A DNA stretch of 64,000 nucleotides from Pseudorhodoferax sp965279475 (GTDB lineage Bacteria > Pseudomonadota > Gammaproteobacteria > Burkholderiales > Burkholderiaceae_C): positions 1,984,001 to 2,048,000 of the forward strand of contig CBDIIA010000003.1 of NCBI GenBank assembly GCA_965279475.1, given 5' to 3'. How positions within the stretch are numbered: the stretch's first letter is position 1; each line of letters begins with the position of its first letter. Positions 44,651-53,708 of this stretch are shown piece after piece. The notes beneath the pieces were generated by a model. The model was not told the DNA's origin. It was given only the letters and a program-made list of their open reading frames with translations, and searched no databases. The position numbers were made by a program, and so were the translations under genes.

Positions 44651-44944
44651 CTACTCCTCTTTCCCGGACGAGGCCTCAATCTCGGACAACTCGCGCTGCA
44701 CGCGCGCCTGTAGCTGCCCTGCTGCCTCGGCGTCGCCGGCATAGGCCAGCGTCAACAGCGTGAGTGGGTGGACATCCATCACTTCGCACAACTCGGTGAT
44801 CTTGCTCAACGTCGGACTCTTCAAACCACGTTCGAGAGAACTCAAGTACGTGCGGCTGGACACGTCCGAGAAAGCTTCTTGGCTCAGGCCACGGGCTTTT
44901 CGGACAGTCTTGAGTGCCGCAGGAAATGAATTCTTCAGTGTCAT
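44651..44944 (-). CDS. XRE-family transcriptional regulator
   Basis: 97 residues. Cro/CI-type HTH: ALKTVRKARGLSQEAFSDVS, SRTYLSSLERGLKSPTLSKI. Precedes the EEP-family gene in one operon and probably represses it through the inverted repeat overlapping its promoter at 44986-45014. Confidence 0.85.
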   Translation of the reverse strand: MTLKNSFPAALKTVRKARGLSQEAFSDVSSRTYLSSLERGLKSPTLSKITELCEVMDVHPLTLLTLAYAGDAEAAGQLQARVQRELSEIEASSGKEE

Positions 44945-44985
44945 CCGGTCGTTCTTGGGTTGACGACCATGAGACTTGATTGCGC

Positions 44986-45014
44986 TCTATAGAGCTACAA
45001 TCTATAGTGTTCAA
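44986..45014 (-). promoter_or_regulatory. Promoter and operator of the XRE-endonuclease operon
   Basis: On the minus strand TTGAAC (45014-45009) and TATAGA (44991-44986) are spaced by exactly 17 bases. A perfect 7-7-7 inverted repeat, CTATAGA/TCTATAG at 44987-44993 and 45001-45007, covers the -10 and spacer, as expected for self-repression by the XRE protein. It continues 43 bases upstream of the XRE start. Confidence 0.8.
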
Positions 45015-45442
45015 TTGGCGACCGCGTTCGAGCTGCTTACGCATTTGTTCATCCACGGCTCTGCTGCAATCCGCTTACGCGGATTCCCTCAAATCCGGAG
45101 AAACACATCCGTGCCTTCGATATGTTCCGTACTTCCGGTTCCGCGGATTCTTGCCTATACGGATTTAAGAGTTTGCATGTCGATGCTTATCTCCAAAGGC
45201 ACGATGCCGGATCGTCGGTTCAGTGCTTCGGCGTACAAGCGCATCCGTGCATCGTCGGGTTCGCAGCCCACTTGGCCGCTAGCAAGTTCGCCCCACAGCG
45301 AACAAGTACGCGAGCTTGGCGCACGCCGCTCGCCGTCAACCCGGGCCCGCACCGGACCGTGTTGGGGTATGACGGCCGCCCTCTACGCGTGCACCCCCGT
45401 CGCCTCGCTCCGCCGTGGAGCGAACTCTTCTAGGAAGCGACC
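45015..45442. other. Intergenic region before DUF2958
   Basis: 428 bases with no supported gene. It contains several short CCGCGGATTC/ACGCGGATTC/ACGGATTT motifs between about 45074 and 45165, of unknown meaning. The DUF2958 start lies at its right end after TAGGAAG. Confidence 0.5.
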
Positions 45443-45793
45443 ATGAACCAAGCTCTCATCACCGACGAACAGCGCGCCCAATTGCTGGCCAATGGCCAGA
45501 TCGCAGCCGGAGGCGGCGACCATGACCCACTGCCAGTCGTCAAACTGTTCACGCCGGACGCCCACGCGACCTGGCTGCTCACAGAGCTTGACCCCGCCGA
45601 CGGTGACACGGCATTCGGTTTGTGCGACATCGGGATCGGAATGCCGGAGCTGGGCACGGTGCGAATCTCGGACCTGACGTCCATCGTCGGGCCGCTGAAG
45701 CAGCCCATCGCGCGCGATCGGTATTTCACGGCGAAGCGCACGTTGTCAGAGTACGCGCGGCTGGCCCGCATCAACGGTTCGTTCATCGACTGA
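45443..45793 (+). CDS. DUF2958 domain protein (ICE backbone)
   Basis: 116 residues, ATG after AGGAAG. Family stretch: LPVVKLFTPDAHATWLLTEL then DPADGDTAFGLCDIGIGMPE LG, and PLKQPIARDRYFTAKRTLSE. Common on conjugative elements; function unknown. Confidence 0.9.
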   Translation: MNQALITDEQRAQLLANGQIAAGGGDHDPLPVVKLFTPDAHATWLLTELDPADGDTAFGLCDIGIGMPELGTVRISDLTSIVGPLKQPIARDRYFTAKRTLSEYARLARINGSFID

Positions 45794-46157
45794 TCGAACC
45801 TGATGGCTCGCTTTGGCGGGTCATCCAGTTGCGGTGGTCTCGGCACACTCTGTCTTTTTTGGTCTAGGTTAAGACCCTCCGCGCATCCATCTGCATTCAG
45901 CACCAGAGTGGTGCAATACCCACCCAAACAGTCACGATGTCCGACGCGCTTTGCGGCACCGTCCTCGATGCGGTGCACCAGTATTGGTTGCGCTGCCGTC
46001 GCATTCGGACGATCCCGGCAACGCTTCGAAGCCCATCGGACTTGACACCACCAAGTCTCGAGTAACGACATGACGCTCTTGCGAACGCCATAGCTCCATA
46101 GCTTCCGTGTGCCGATGTCCGTGGCGACGCCCCTGCAGTCCGACAGGAGGTTGCGCC
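45794..46157. other. Intergenic region before DUF2285
   Basis: 364 bases. The only candidate is a 42-residue plus-strand frame at 45937-46065 (MSDALCGTVLDAVHQYWLRC...) without a clear ribosome site. I see no other signal. Confidence 0.4.
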
Positions 46158-46952
46158 ATGGCCGAAGCGAGTTCCGATCACTGGCATCCAAGTGCCGCGT
46201 ATCTCTACGCTCTGCATCTGGACGGCCCCGCGCTGGCCTGGGAGTACCTGCGGCGCGACCCGGACTACCGGCGCGACTGGCTACGCCGTCGCCTCGATCA
46301 AGAAACGGCGCAGCGCTGGGGTCTGCGCCTGCTGGAAAACCCCGAGCTGGATGCGCGGGACGCGCACCCGGCCTGGTTCCCTGACCACGACACCGTGGTT
46401 CACCTCTATCCCGATGCTGATCCACCACCGAATGCGTCGCCCTTCGAGTTCTGGCGTATCCCCGGCAGGAAGCAATTGACCCACGATGGACGACGCCTCA
46501 TTTTGAGGGCTCGTTTGCCGGGCTGCTGTGTACACCTGGCGCTTGCGCCGACGCTGGAGGACGGCATGGCCCACGTCTACGCCATCCGGGCCTGCAACAC
46601 GCCCTGCCCGCGCTACCGAGCACTGGTGGGCGAGTTAGACAAACTGCAGGCGACCCAGGACACCACGTCGGCGGTGACCAAGCCTCGTCCATCCGCATCT
46701 TCCATGCTCGAACTGCACACGCTGCAGGCGCTCGACGGCACCCTGGTGGGCGCGTCGTTGCGCACGGTGGCCGACGTGCTGTTCGGCGCCGAGGCCGTGA
46801 CCACCGGTTGGCACGCCGACGGCGACCTGCGCGCCCGCGTTCGCCGCCTGGTCCGGCGCGGCCTGAACCTGATGCGCGGCGGGTACCGCCGCCTGGCACA
46901 GCTTCCGGCACCCGAACAGGGACGTTCTGTGCGTCACGCAGAAGGTCCCTGA
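46158..46952 (+). CDS. DUF2285-containing protein (ICE backbone)
   Basis: 264 residues; ATG after AGGAGG. N-terminal part HPSAAYLYALHLDGPALAWE YLRRDPDYRRDW is the short 'transcriptional regulator-like' segment seen before DUF2285; the C-terminal DUF2285 part is LDGTLVGASLRTVADVLFGA and HADGDLRARVRRLVRRGLNL, an HTH-like arrangement. Widespread on Tn4371-type ICEs and thought to be regulatory. Confidence 0.88.
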   Translation: MAEASSDHWHPSAAYLYALHLDGPALAWEYLRRDPDYRRDWLRRRLDQETAQRWGLRLLENPELDARDAHPAWFPDHDTVVHLYPDADPPPNASPFEFWRIPGRKQLTHDGRRLILRARLPGCCVHLALAPTLEDGMAHVYAIRACNTPCPRYRALVGELDKLQATQDTTSAVTKPRPSASSMLELHTLQALDGTLVGASLRTVADVLFGAEAVTTGWHADGDLRARVRRLVRRGLNLMRGGYRRLAQLPAPEQGRSVRHAEGP

Positions 46953-47035
46953 GCAGGACGCCTCGCTTTCTTGAGACTGCCTCCATCCGGTCGCGCTGTT
47001 GTGGCCGGCGACCCAGACAGATGGAGGTTCACACC

Positions 47036-47320
47036 ATGAGACCCGCTCCCTTGCGGCCCGCTGCTGCCCCCGCGGCTGCGACTGTGCCGCCCGCGCGCTA
47101 CCTCACCAACGACGAGGCCGCCGAATTCCTGCGCTTGTCGCCGCGCACGCTGGAGAAACAGCGCGTCATCGGCGGTGGCCCGCGCTTCCGAAAGTTCGGT
47201 CGGCGCGTCATGTACTCCATTGCCGACCTCGAAGCCTGGGCAGACGCCCGTAGCTTCGAGGCCACCTCCGACCCCGAGTACGCCGAGCACCATGCGGGTG
47301 ATCATCGTGAAGGTCGCTGA
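47036..47320 (+). CDS. Helix-turn-helix (AlpA/excisionase-like) protein
   Basis: 94 residues; ATG after ATGGAGG. MerR-like winged HTH of the HTH_17 type: YLTNDEAAEFLRLSPRTLEK, QRVIGGGPRFRKFGRRVMYS, IADLEAWADAR. In ICEs such proteins act as recombination directionality factors or regulators. Directly upstream of repA. Confidence 0.88.
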   Translation: MRPAPLRPAAAPAAATVPPARYLTNDEAAEFLRLSPRTLEKQRVIGGGPRFRKFGRRVMYSIADLEAWADARSFEATSDPEYAEHHAGDHREGR

Positions 47321-47334
47321 TCCTTGGTGCACTG

Positions 47335-48195
47335 GTGATCCTCGCGTCGTCCAGCCCACGGCTACAGCACGAACAGCTCGACCTGTTCCGCGCGTTGCCG
47401 GGCGACATGGCGCCGCGCGATGCGCAGGACCTGATGGCCTATCCGTTCTTCTCGCTGGCGAAGTCGCGGCGCGTGGCGCCGATCGACTTCCGCTCTGGTG
47501 GTGTGACCGTGCGCGTGGAGGGAACCCAGGAGCATGGCATCGCCACTATCTGGGATGCCGACATCTTGATCTGGGCTGCGAGCCAGATCGTGGAGGCGCG
47601 CGACGCGGGAATCCGCCCGTCGCGCTGGATGCAGGCCACGCCGTACGAGATCCTGCGCTTCATCGGCCGCGGCACGTCGCTGCGCGACTACCAGCGCCTC
47701 AAGGCCGCACTGGATCGCCTGCAGTCGACCACCATCGCCACCTCGATCCGAGAGACTACCGGAAGGCGTCTGCACCGCTTCTCCTGGATCAACGAGTGGA
47801 AGGAACGGGCCGACGCCAGGGGCGTGCCATTGGGCCTCGAACTCATCCTGCCGGACTGGTTCTATGCCGGCGTGCTGGACGAGGCGCTGGTGCTGACCAT
47901 CGATCCGGCGTACTTCAAGCTCACCGGCGGCATCGAGCGCTGGCTATACCGTCTGGTGCGCAAGCACGGCGGCAAGCAGGAGGCCGGCTGGCAGTTCGAC
48001 TTCCGGCACCTGCACCGCAAGTCAGGCAGCTCGGCACGGTTTTCGGACTTCGCCTACGACCTGCGCGCGTTAGTGGCACGCCAGTCCTTGCCGGGCTACA
48101 CCCTGACCATCGAACGCCTGCCGGAGGAGCCGGAGGTTCTGGTGTTCCGGCCAAGGTTATCCACTGCGAACACGTTCCAGGTCGGCGGACGGTGA
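47335..48195 (+). CDS. repA: Replication initiator protein A
   Basis: 286 residues, GTG start. RepA-like stretches: YPFFSLAKSRRVAPIDFRSG, IATIWDADILIWAASQIVEA, TPYEILRFIGRGTSLRDYQR LKAALDRLQSTTI, and YFKLTGGIERWLYRLVRKHG. This initiator family allows ICEs of the Tn4371 class to replicate autonomously after excision. Iteron-like repeats follow immediately downstream. Confidence 0.92.
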   Translation: MILASSSPRLQHEQLDLFRALPGDMAPRDAQDLMAYPFFSLAKSRRVAPIDFRSGGVTVRVEGTQEHGIATIWDADILIWAASQIVEARDAGIRPSRWMQATPYEILRFIGRGTSLRDYQRLKAALDRLQSTTIATSIRETTGRRLHRFSWINEWKERADARGVPLGLELILPDWFYAGVLDEALVLTIDPAYFKLTGGIERWLYRLVRKHGGKQEAGWQFDFRHLHRKSGSSARFSDFAYDLRALVARQSLPGYTLTIERLPEEPEVLVFRPRLSTANTFQVGGR

Positions 48196-48420
48196 TTTTG
48201 TGGACAACCGGTGAGTGGCCGGTGGACGGGCTCGTGCTATCAGGCGCAATGGGTATCGTGCCATCGGGAGTACGACCCTCGTGCTATCAGGAGTACGGAT
48301 CGGCCGGAGAGCCAATGCTGGCGCGGGTTTCGGCCCTCCTTAACTTGCCTAACTACAGAGATCTAACTTTTAGTAGGAGCGCGCCGGCTCGGTGGACAAC
48401 TGCTGAGAGTCGAGAACAGC
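48196..48420. other. Candidate origin of replication (oriV) with iterons
   Basis: Three direct repeats of the type TCGTGCTATCAGGAGTACG begin at 48232, 48256 and 48279 (23-24 base period). A DnaA-box-like TGTGGACAA is at 48199-48207 and GGTGGACAA near 48391; an AT-richer stretch is at about 48338-48376. This is the usual make-up of an iteron origin downstream of repA. Plasmid-style replication of the excised ICE is inferred. Confidence 0.7.
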
Positions 48421-48496
48421 CGCAGAACCGCAGCCGGGAATCGGCCCAATCACCAGGTCGATCCGCAGACAGCTCTCCAGCATGGAGAGCCACGCC

Positions 48497-49135
48497 ATGA
48501 TCGTCGCCCTGCTCAACCAGAAAGGCGGCGTCGGCAAGACCACGCTCGCCACGCATATCGCTGGTGAACTGGCGATGCGTGGGCAGTCGGTCATCCTGCT
48601 GGACGCCGACCCGCAGGGGTCATCCTTGGACTGGACACAGCGGCGCAGCCAGCAAGGACTGGCGCGACTGTTCAGCGCCGTCGGCTTGGCAAGGGAAACC
48701 CTCCACCAGGAAGCCCCAGAACTCGCCAGGCGGGCCGATCACGTCGTGATCGATGGACCGCCGCGCATCGCAGCGCTCGCGCGCTCCGCGCTGCTCGCCG
48801 CCGATTGCGTGCTGATCCCGGTGCAGCCCAGCCCTTACGACCTCTGGGCCAGCGCCGAGATGGTTGCACTGATCCGGGAGGCCCAGGTGTTCCGGCCGGC
48901 GCTGCGCGCAGCCTTTGTCATCAACCGGCGCATCAGCACGACCGTGATCGGACGTGAAGCGCGCAACTCGCTTGCCGATCAGCCGCTTCCGGCACTGCGC
49001 GCCGAGGTGCGCCAGCGCATCGTCTTTGCCGACAGCGTGGCCGCGGGGCGGCTGGCGCGAGAACTGGCGTCTGACGGGGCGGCTGCGCGCGAGATCACCG
49101 CGCTGGTCGACGAAATGCTGCGGTGGTCGCCATGA
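48497..49135 (+). CDS. parA: ParA-family partition ATPase
   Basis: 212 residues; ATG after GGAGAG. Deviant Walker A NQKGGVGKTTLATHIAGELA, Walker A' VILLDADPQGSSLDW, and VVIDGPPRIAALARSALLAA. Segregates or stabilises the element together with the RHH protein that overlaps its end. Confidence 0.93.
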   Translation: MIVALLNQKGGVGKTTLATHIAGELAMRGQSVILLDADPQGSSLDWTQRRSQQGLARLFSAVGLARETLHQEAPELARRADHVVIDGPPRIAALARSALLAADCVLIPVQPSPYDLWASAEMVALIREAQVFRPALRAAFVINRRISTTVIGREARNSLADQPLPALRAEVRQRIVFADSVAAGRLARELASDGAAAREITALVDEMLRWSP

Positions 49136-49392
49136 GCGGCGCGCCAAGCAAGCGGCCCTCGCGCATCCCCATCGGTGCGCGGCCGCCAGCGAATCCGCAA
49201 GCAGAGGCTTGGATTCGCCAAGGCGATGGCGCTGACCTCACCAAGGGCGATCTGTACACCGCGCGCCTGACCCTCGACGTGACCCCCGCGCTGCGCGCGC
49301 GCATCAAGGTTTCTGCGTTCACGCAAAACACGACGGTGGCCGAGTTGCTGCGCGCCTTGCTCGAACGCGAATTCCCGGAGAAGACACCGTGA
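49132..49392 (+). CDS. Small RHH-like protein downstream of ParA
   Basis: 86 residues. ATG overlaps the parA stop (ATGA). Pro/Arg-rich N-terminus and a C-terminal RHH-like part (YTARLTLDVTPALRARIKVS AFTQNTTVAELLRALLE). By position it is likely the centromere-binding partner of ParA. Confidence 0.75.
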   Translation: MSGAPSKRPSRIPIGARPPANPQAEAWIRQGDGADLTKGDLYTARLTLDVTPALRARIKVSAFTQNTTVAELLRALLEREFPEKTP

Positions 49393-49934
49393 CTGCAAAC
49401 AATCCGGCGCCAGCAAGCGCCGATACGACAGCGCCGTTGCTAGCACCGCACACACCCGCAGGCCAGTTCGGCGGTGTGCCGTTGACGCGTGTGGCACTGG
49501 CCTTCGTCGACAAGCGCATCAACGTCTATCTGCGCTTCGGCGACCCGGTGCGCATCCTCCAGCTCGACCGCTGGCGGCGCAGCGCGGTCTTCCTGCCGTC
49601 GTCCGTGTTCTGCCGCATCCGCTGGGAGTCCAACGACTACGGCACGACACGTTGGCAGCTCGTGGTGATGCAGGCGTGCACGCCGTTGGATGCCGTGCAG
49701 CGCATTCCCGGTGTGCGGCCCGGCGCGCGTATCCTGCTGCACGCTGAGGGCGAGCGGAAGGTGCAATCCGTTTTGTCGCTGATCGACGCCATCGAGGCGC
49801 TGGGCATCGCTCCCATCGACGTGTCGCCCGCGTACTTGGGCACGTTGGGCAACCGTCTGGCGGCGCGCCTGCCGCTGCCGGAATACACAGCCGAGCGGCA
49901 TGCAGCCTGGCTGGCCGGGAAGGCGCTGCAATGA
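49389..49934 (+). CDS. DUF2840 domain protein (ICE backbone)
   Basis: 181 residues, GTG start overlapping the previous stop. Family stretches: LTRVALAFVDKRINVYLRFG and SSVFCRIRWESNDYGTTRWQ. Always found between parA and traF in this ICE class; role unknown. Confidence 0.9.
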   Translation: MTANNPAPASADTTAPLLAPHTPAGQFGGVPLTRVALAFVDKRINVYLRFGDPVRILQLDRWRRSAVFLPSSVFCRIRWESNDYGTTRWQLVVMQACTPLDAVQRIPGVRPGARILLHAEGERKVQSVLSLIDAIEALGIAPIDVSPAYLGTLGNRLAARLPLPEYTAERHAAWLAGKALQ

Positions 49935-50527
49935 AGGCCTCCCATACGTCGAATACCACGCCTGGAATCACGCAGCGCCCTCGCTCACCGCGGCGTGGTC
50001 GCATCTTGCTGGCCACGCTGTCCGCCTGCGGCCTTGCTGCGCTAGTCTGGGCGTCATTCGTGCAGCCTGTGGCGCACGTGGTCTACAACCCGACGGACAG
50101 CGTGCCGGTCGGCTGGTATCGCATCGAGCCGATCCATTCGCCCACCGCCTCACAGCAACGGCCGTTGTCCGTCGGCAGCATCGTGCTGGCCCGGTTGCCG
50201 GCAGAAGTTGCCGCGCTGGCTTCGCAACGTGGCTACCTGCCGTCGCACATCCCGCTGCTCAAACGTGTCGGTGCGATGGCACCTCAACGTGTTTGCATCG
50301 TGGATGGTGTCGTGCGCATCGACGGCGCGCCGGTGGCCGCCATACTGCGCGCTGATCGGCTGGGCCGTCCGCTGACGGCTTGGTCGCAGTGTCGCGTCCT
50401 AACTGAGGGGGAACTGTTCCTCTTGAGCACGACCAATCCTGCGTCGTTCGACAGCCGGTATTTCGGGCCGATTGCTGCGTCCGACGTGATCGGTATAGCG
50501 CGGGCGATCCACTTGGAGAAGCCGTGA
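49931..50527 (+). CDS. traF: TraF, S26-family conjugative peptidase
   Basis: 198 residues; start overlaps the DUF2840 stop. One membrane helix (about 26-45), then the serine motif NPTDSVPVGWYRIE and the lysine motif PLLKRVGAMAPQRV, and GEFL-like LFLLSTTNPASFDSRYFGPI. TraF-type peptidases process the pilin (TrbC) by cleaving and cyclising it. Confidence 0.92.
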   Translation: MKASHTSNTTPGITQRPRSPRRGRILLATLSACGLAALVWASFVQPVAHVVYNPTDSVPVGWYRIEPIHSPTASQQRPLSVGSIVLARLPAEVAALASQRGYLPSHIPLLKRVGAMAPQRVCIVDGVVRIDGAPVAAILRADRLGRPLTAWSQCRVLTEGELFLLSTTNPASFDSRYFGPIAASDVIGIARAIHLEKP

Positions 50528-51089
50528 TGACACACGCATCCCTTGTGCAGACCGACCGTCCACAACGACGATCCAGCTGGCCTCGCGCGCGAGATGACCG
50601 CTGTACTTCTCTCGCGCCGTTGGCCGTTGATGACGTGCTATCCGGCGTGTCGTTCTCGATGCATCCAATGCGTCATCACGCGTGCAGACTTCGTGCATTC
50701 GCACAACGTCTCGCACTGCATACCGCGCTACATAGCCTGACTGGTTTCCTGCATGTTCTCGCGCACATTCTCGTGCGCGCCCACATGCAGATGGCTTGCC
50801 CCGAGCGCGTCATGCCCCTCGCATGGACCGTGCTCGCCGGCCAGTCGGCTGCGCCCTGCACAGCGCCGCCGGGGCATCGCATCCCCGTGCCGTCAGGCCG
50901 GGGAAAGATGCAGGGCAAGATAAAAGGTCGCGACACTTCGTTGCCCTCAAAGCCAGTCTGCACGTGGGGGTGGCGCGGCACGCGCCTGATCGCGGCACCG
51001 TGCCGCGTGGATAGCCAATGCCTTGTCGACATTGAGGAAAGCGCGTGCTTCGCACGCTGTGTTGCGACGGCCTTGGATGGAGACGCCAC
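50528..51089. other. Region between traF and the relaxase gene; candidate oriT
   Basis: 562 bases. A frame from 50524 (189 residues) overlaps the traF stop but its composition (His/Arg/Cys-rich, no family) makes it doubtful. A perfect 9-bp inverted repeat CGCGGCACG/CGTGCCGCG sits at 50974-50982 and 50999-51007 with a 16-base loop, about 80 bases before the relaxase start. oriT sites of this class lie next to the relaxase gene, so this is the best candidate. Confidence 0.5.
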
Positions 51090-53048
51090 ATGAGCCACAG
51101 CGACTGCGACCGTTTCCTCATCCGTCCCGGCACGCCGAAACAACGCGGCGATGCCTTCATCAACCAGGTGCTGCGCCAGACGAGCAAAGCCGGCGCCAAA
51201 CTCGCCAAGACCGGCAACCGGCCCGGTGCGCGGCTGGGCCGCGGCCATGTCGCGGCGCGCTTTGCGGATCACGCACGAGCGCCCAACGCCCGACGTGTGA
51301 CCATCAAGACCCGGCTGGTCAATCTCGCCAAGGCGGGAACGCGCTCGACAGTCACGCACCTGCGCTATATCGAGCGCGAAGGCGTCGGACGTGAGGGCGA
51401 ACCGGGCAAAGCCTATGGTCCAACAACCGACCATGCCGACCTGGCCGCTTTCGAGGAACGGGGCCGCGAGGACCGACACCATTTCCGCTTCATCGTCTCG
51501 CCTGAAGATGCCGAACAACTCGACGACCTCCGCACCTACACCCGCCACCTGATGACGCGCATGGAAGCCGATCTGGGCACGCGGCTGGACTGGGTAGCGG
51601 TCGATCACTGGAACACCGACAACCCGCACACCCATGTCGTCCTGCGCGGCAAGGATGACACCGGCAGAGACCTCATCATTTCGCGCGACTACATCGGCCA
51701 GGGCATGCGCGACCGGGCCTCGGAGCTGGCGACCGAATGGCTGGGGCCAAGAACGGAGTTGGAGATTCAGCGCGGCATGCAGCGTGAGGTGGATCAGGAG
51801 CGATGGACGAGCCTGGATCGCACGCTGAAACGCGAGGCCGGCGACGATGGCCGAGTGCAGATCGAACGCTTCAACGAACCGCAGTTGCAACGCCAGCGCT
51901 TGTTGCTGGTCGGCCGCCTGCAACGCTTGCAGCGCCTGGGCTTGGCCAACGAAATGCAGCCGGGCATCTGGGCCGTCCATGCCGATGCGGAAAAAACCTT
52001 GCGTGCCCTGGGCGAGCGTGGCGACATCATTCGCACCATGCAGCGGGCCATGCGCGGCGAGCCGCGCGAACTGGCGGTGTTCGAGCCGGACAAGGATGCG
52101 GATGGAAGTGGCCGAACCATCCTCGGCCGCGTGGCCGCAAAGGGGCTGGCCGACGAGCTGCGCGACCGGGGCTATCTGGTCATCGACGGCGTTGACGGCA
52201 AGGCGCACTACGTCGCGCTCAACGCCCGCGACGAGCTGGCGAACTACCCTATCGGGGCCGTGGTGAAAGTGAAGGGATCGGCCGATGTGCACACGGTCGA
52301 CAGGAACATCGCTGCGCTGGCGAGCGATGGCCTGTACCGCACCGACCATCACCTGGCCATCGCACAGGGTCAGGCCGTGCCGGGCCTTGATCCGCAGGAA
52401 GTCGTCGCGGCCCATGTCCGCCGGCTCGAAGCGCTGCGCCGCGCCGGCATCGTGGAGCGCGTGACCGAAGGGCTGTGGAAGGTGCCGGACAACCTGCCCG
52501 AGCAGGGCCGCCACTACGACGCGCAGCGCCTGGGTGGCGCGGCCGTGGAGCTGAAATCGTACCTGCCTATCGAGCGGCAGGCCCGCGTGATCGGTGCAAC
52601 CTGGCTCGACCAGCAATTGATCAGCGGTGGCTCGGGCCTGGGTGACCTGGGCTTTGGCCGCGAAGTCAAGAACTCTCTGCAGCAGCGCGCCGACTTCCTG
52701 GCCGAACAGGGGCTGGCCGAGCGGCGCGGGCAGCGCGTGGTCCTCGCTCGGAACCTGCTGGGCACACTGCGCAACCGGGAACTGGCGCAGGCCGCCAAGG
52801 AGATTGCTGCAGAAACTGGTTTGGAGCACCGCCCGACGGTGGATGGGCAGCGCACGGCCGGCAACTACCGGCGTAACGTTACGCTGGCCAGCGGGCGCTA
52901 CGCGATACTCGATGACGGCAAAGGCTTCAGTCTGGTGCCGTGGAAACCGGTGATTGAGCAGCGGCTGGGGCAGCAGCTTGCCGCAACTGTGCGTGGCGGC
53001 GCCGTGTCATGGGAGATCGGGCGACAGTCCGGACTTTCGTTTAGCTAA
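51090..53048 (+). CDS. traI: Conjugative relaxase (TraI/VirD2-like, DUF3363)
   Basis: 652 residues; ATG after GGAG. N-terminal relaxase domain: RFIVSPEDAEQLDDLRTYTR, the metal-binding NPHTHVVLRG, and RDYIGQGMRDRASELATEWL. The rest is the DUF3363-type C-terminus (SYLPIERQARVIGATWLDQQ). It nicks oriT and pilots the strand into the recipient. Complete, so the ICE may be mobile. Confidence 0.92.
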   Translation: MSHSDCDRFLIRPGTPKQRGDAFINQVLRQTSKAGAKLAKTGNRPGARLGRGHVAARFADHARAPNARRVTIKTRLVNLAKAGTRSTVTHLRYIEREGVGREGEPGKAYGPTTDHADLAAFEERGREDRHHFRFIVSPEDAEQLDDLRTYTRHLMTRMEADLGTRLDWVAVDHWNTDNPHTHVVLRGKDDTGRDLIISRDYIGQGMRDRASELATEWLGPRTELEIQRGMQREVDQERWTSLDRTLKREAGDDGRVQIERFNEPQLQRQRLLLVGRLQRLQRLGLANEMQPGIWAVHADAEKTLRALGERGDIIRTMQRAMRGEPRELAVFEPDKDADGSGRTILGRVAAKGLADELRDRGYLVIDGVDGKAHYVALNARDELANYPIGAVVKVKGSADVHTVDRNIAALASDGLYRTDHHLAIAQGQAVPGLDPQEVVAAHVRRLEALRRAGIVERVTEGLWKVPDNLPEQGRHYDAQRLGGAAVELKSYLPIERQARVIGATWLDQQLISGGSGLGDLGFGREVKNSLQQRADFLAEQGLAERRGQRVVLARNLLGTLRNRELAQAAKEIAAETGLEHRPTVDGQRTAGNYRRNVTLASGRYAILDDGKGFSLVPWKPVIEQRLGQQLAATVRGGAVSWEIGRQSGLSFS

Positions 53049-53100
53049 GCCCATGGCCTCCAAGGATGCCCGAATCCTGAAAGAGCAGGCTGAGCTCTTG

Positions 53101-53586
53101 TCATCTGTCCGGTAGGCTCAAGAACTTCTCATTGAATTCATCGGAGCAAACTTCGAACAGCAGATCTCGCATCGCGCTAGCCTTCTCCGCACCGAATGCG
53201 CCCTCAAAGCGCTTCTGAGCGATGACCCATAAGGCCTTGGATTCGGCGAGCTTGCGTTGGCCTGAGGCAGTCAAGCTCACTCGCGTGCTGCGCTTATCGA
53301 TTTTGTCTTTGAAAAGTGCCACAAAACCGTCGCGCTCGAGTGGCTTCAGGTTGTGCGAGAGGGCCGAGCGATCCAGCACCAGGTCGCGGGCGAGGTCCGT
53401 CATCGTGGGCATGCCAGCACGCTTGATATGTACAAGCACCGAATGCTGCGACAAGCGTAACCCGCTCGGTGCAAGTATGTCGTCATAGAGCGCCGACAAT
53501 CTGCGCGTTGCCTTGCGCAATGCCGCTCCGTTGCAAACGGGCACTGGCGCTTCCAATGCCTTGGAAGTTGCAGTTTTGTCCATCAT
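53101..53586 (-). CDS. MarR-family transcriptional regulator (cargo)
   Basis: 161 residues from the ATG at 53586 (a second ATG follows at once). Winged HTH: RLSQHSVLVHIKRAGMPTMT, DLARDLVLDRSALSHNLKPL, and the wing FVALFKDKIDKRSTRVSLTA. Divergent from a MATE pump and likely its repressor, binding the TACGTGCATA repeats. Confidence 0.88.
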   Translation of the reverse strand: MMDKTATSKALEAPVPVCNGAALRKATRRLSALYDDILAPSGLRLSQHSVLVHIKRAGMPTMTDLARDLVLDRSALSHNLKPLERDGFVALFKDKIDKRSTRVSLTASGQRKLAESKALWVIAQKRFEGAFGAEKASAMRDLLFEVCSDEFNEKFLSLPDR

Positions 53587-53639
53587 CCCGCATCCCAACA
53601 GTCATTCAACACTCGGCAGTGTATCGCTGAATTCGCGTC

Positions 53640-53678
53640 TTGACAGGTACGTGCATATGCCCGTAAATTACGTGCATA
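53640..53678 (+). promoter_or_regulatory. Promoter and repeated motif before the MATE pump
   Basis: TTGACA (53640-53645) with TAAATT (53664-53669), 18 bases apart. TACGTGCATA occurs at 53648-53657 and 53669-53678, 21 bp apart, one copy between -35 and -10 and one just after. Probable MarR operator; binding would block RNA polymerase. Confidence 0.65.
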
Positions 53679-53708
53679 CTCAAGTAGTTCGGCGAAGGAT
53701 GCATAAAA

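Noticed and set aside
45060..45170. Repeated GCGGATTC/CGGATTT motifs suggesting an array or leader
   Set aside because: Spacing is irregular and copies differ; not enough to call a repeat element.
50524..51093. 189-residue frame after traF, overlapping its stop
   Set aside because: Odd His/Arg/Cys-rich composition, no family, and covers the likely oriT region; kept only as a remark.
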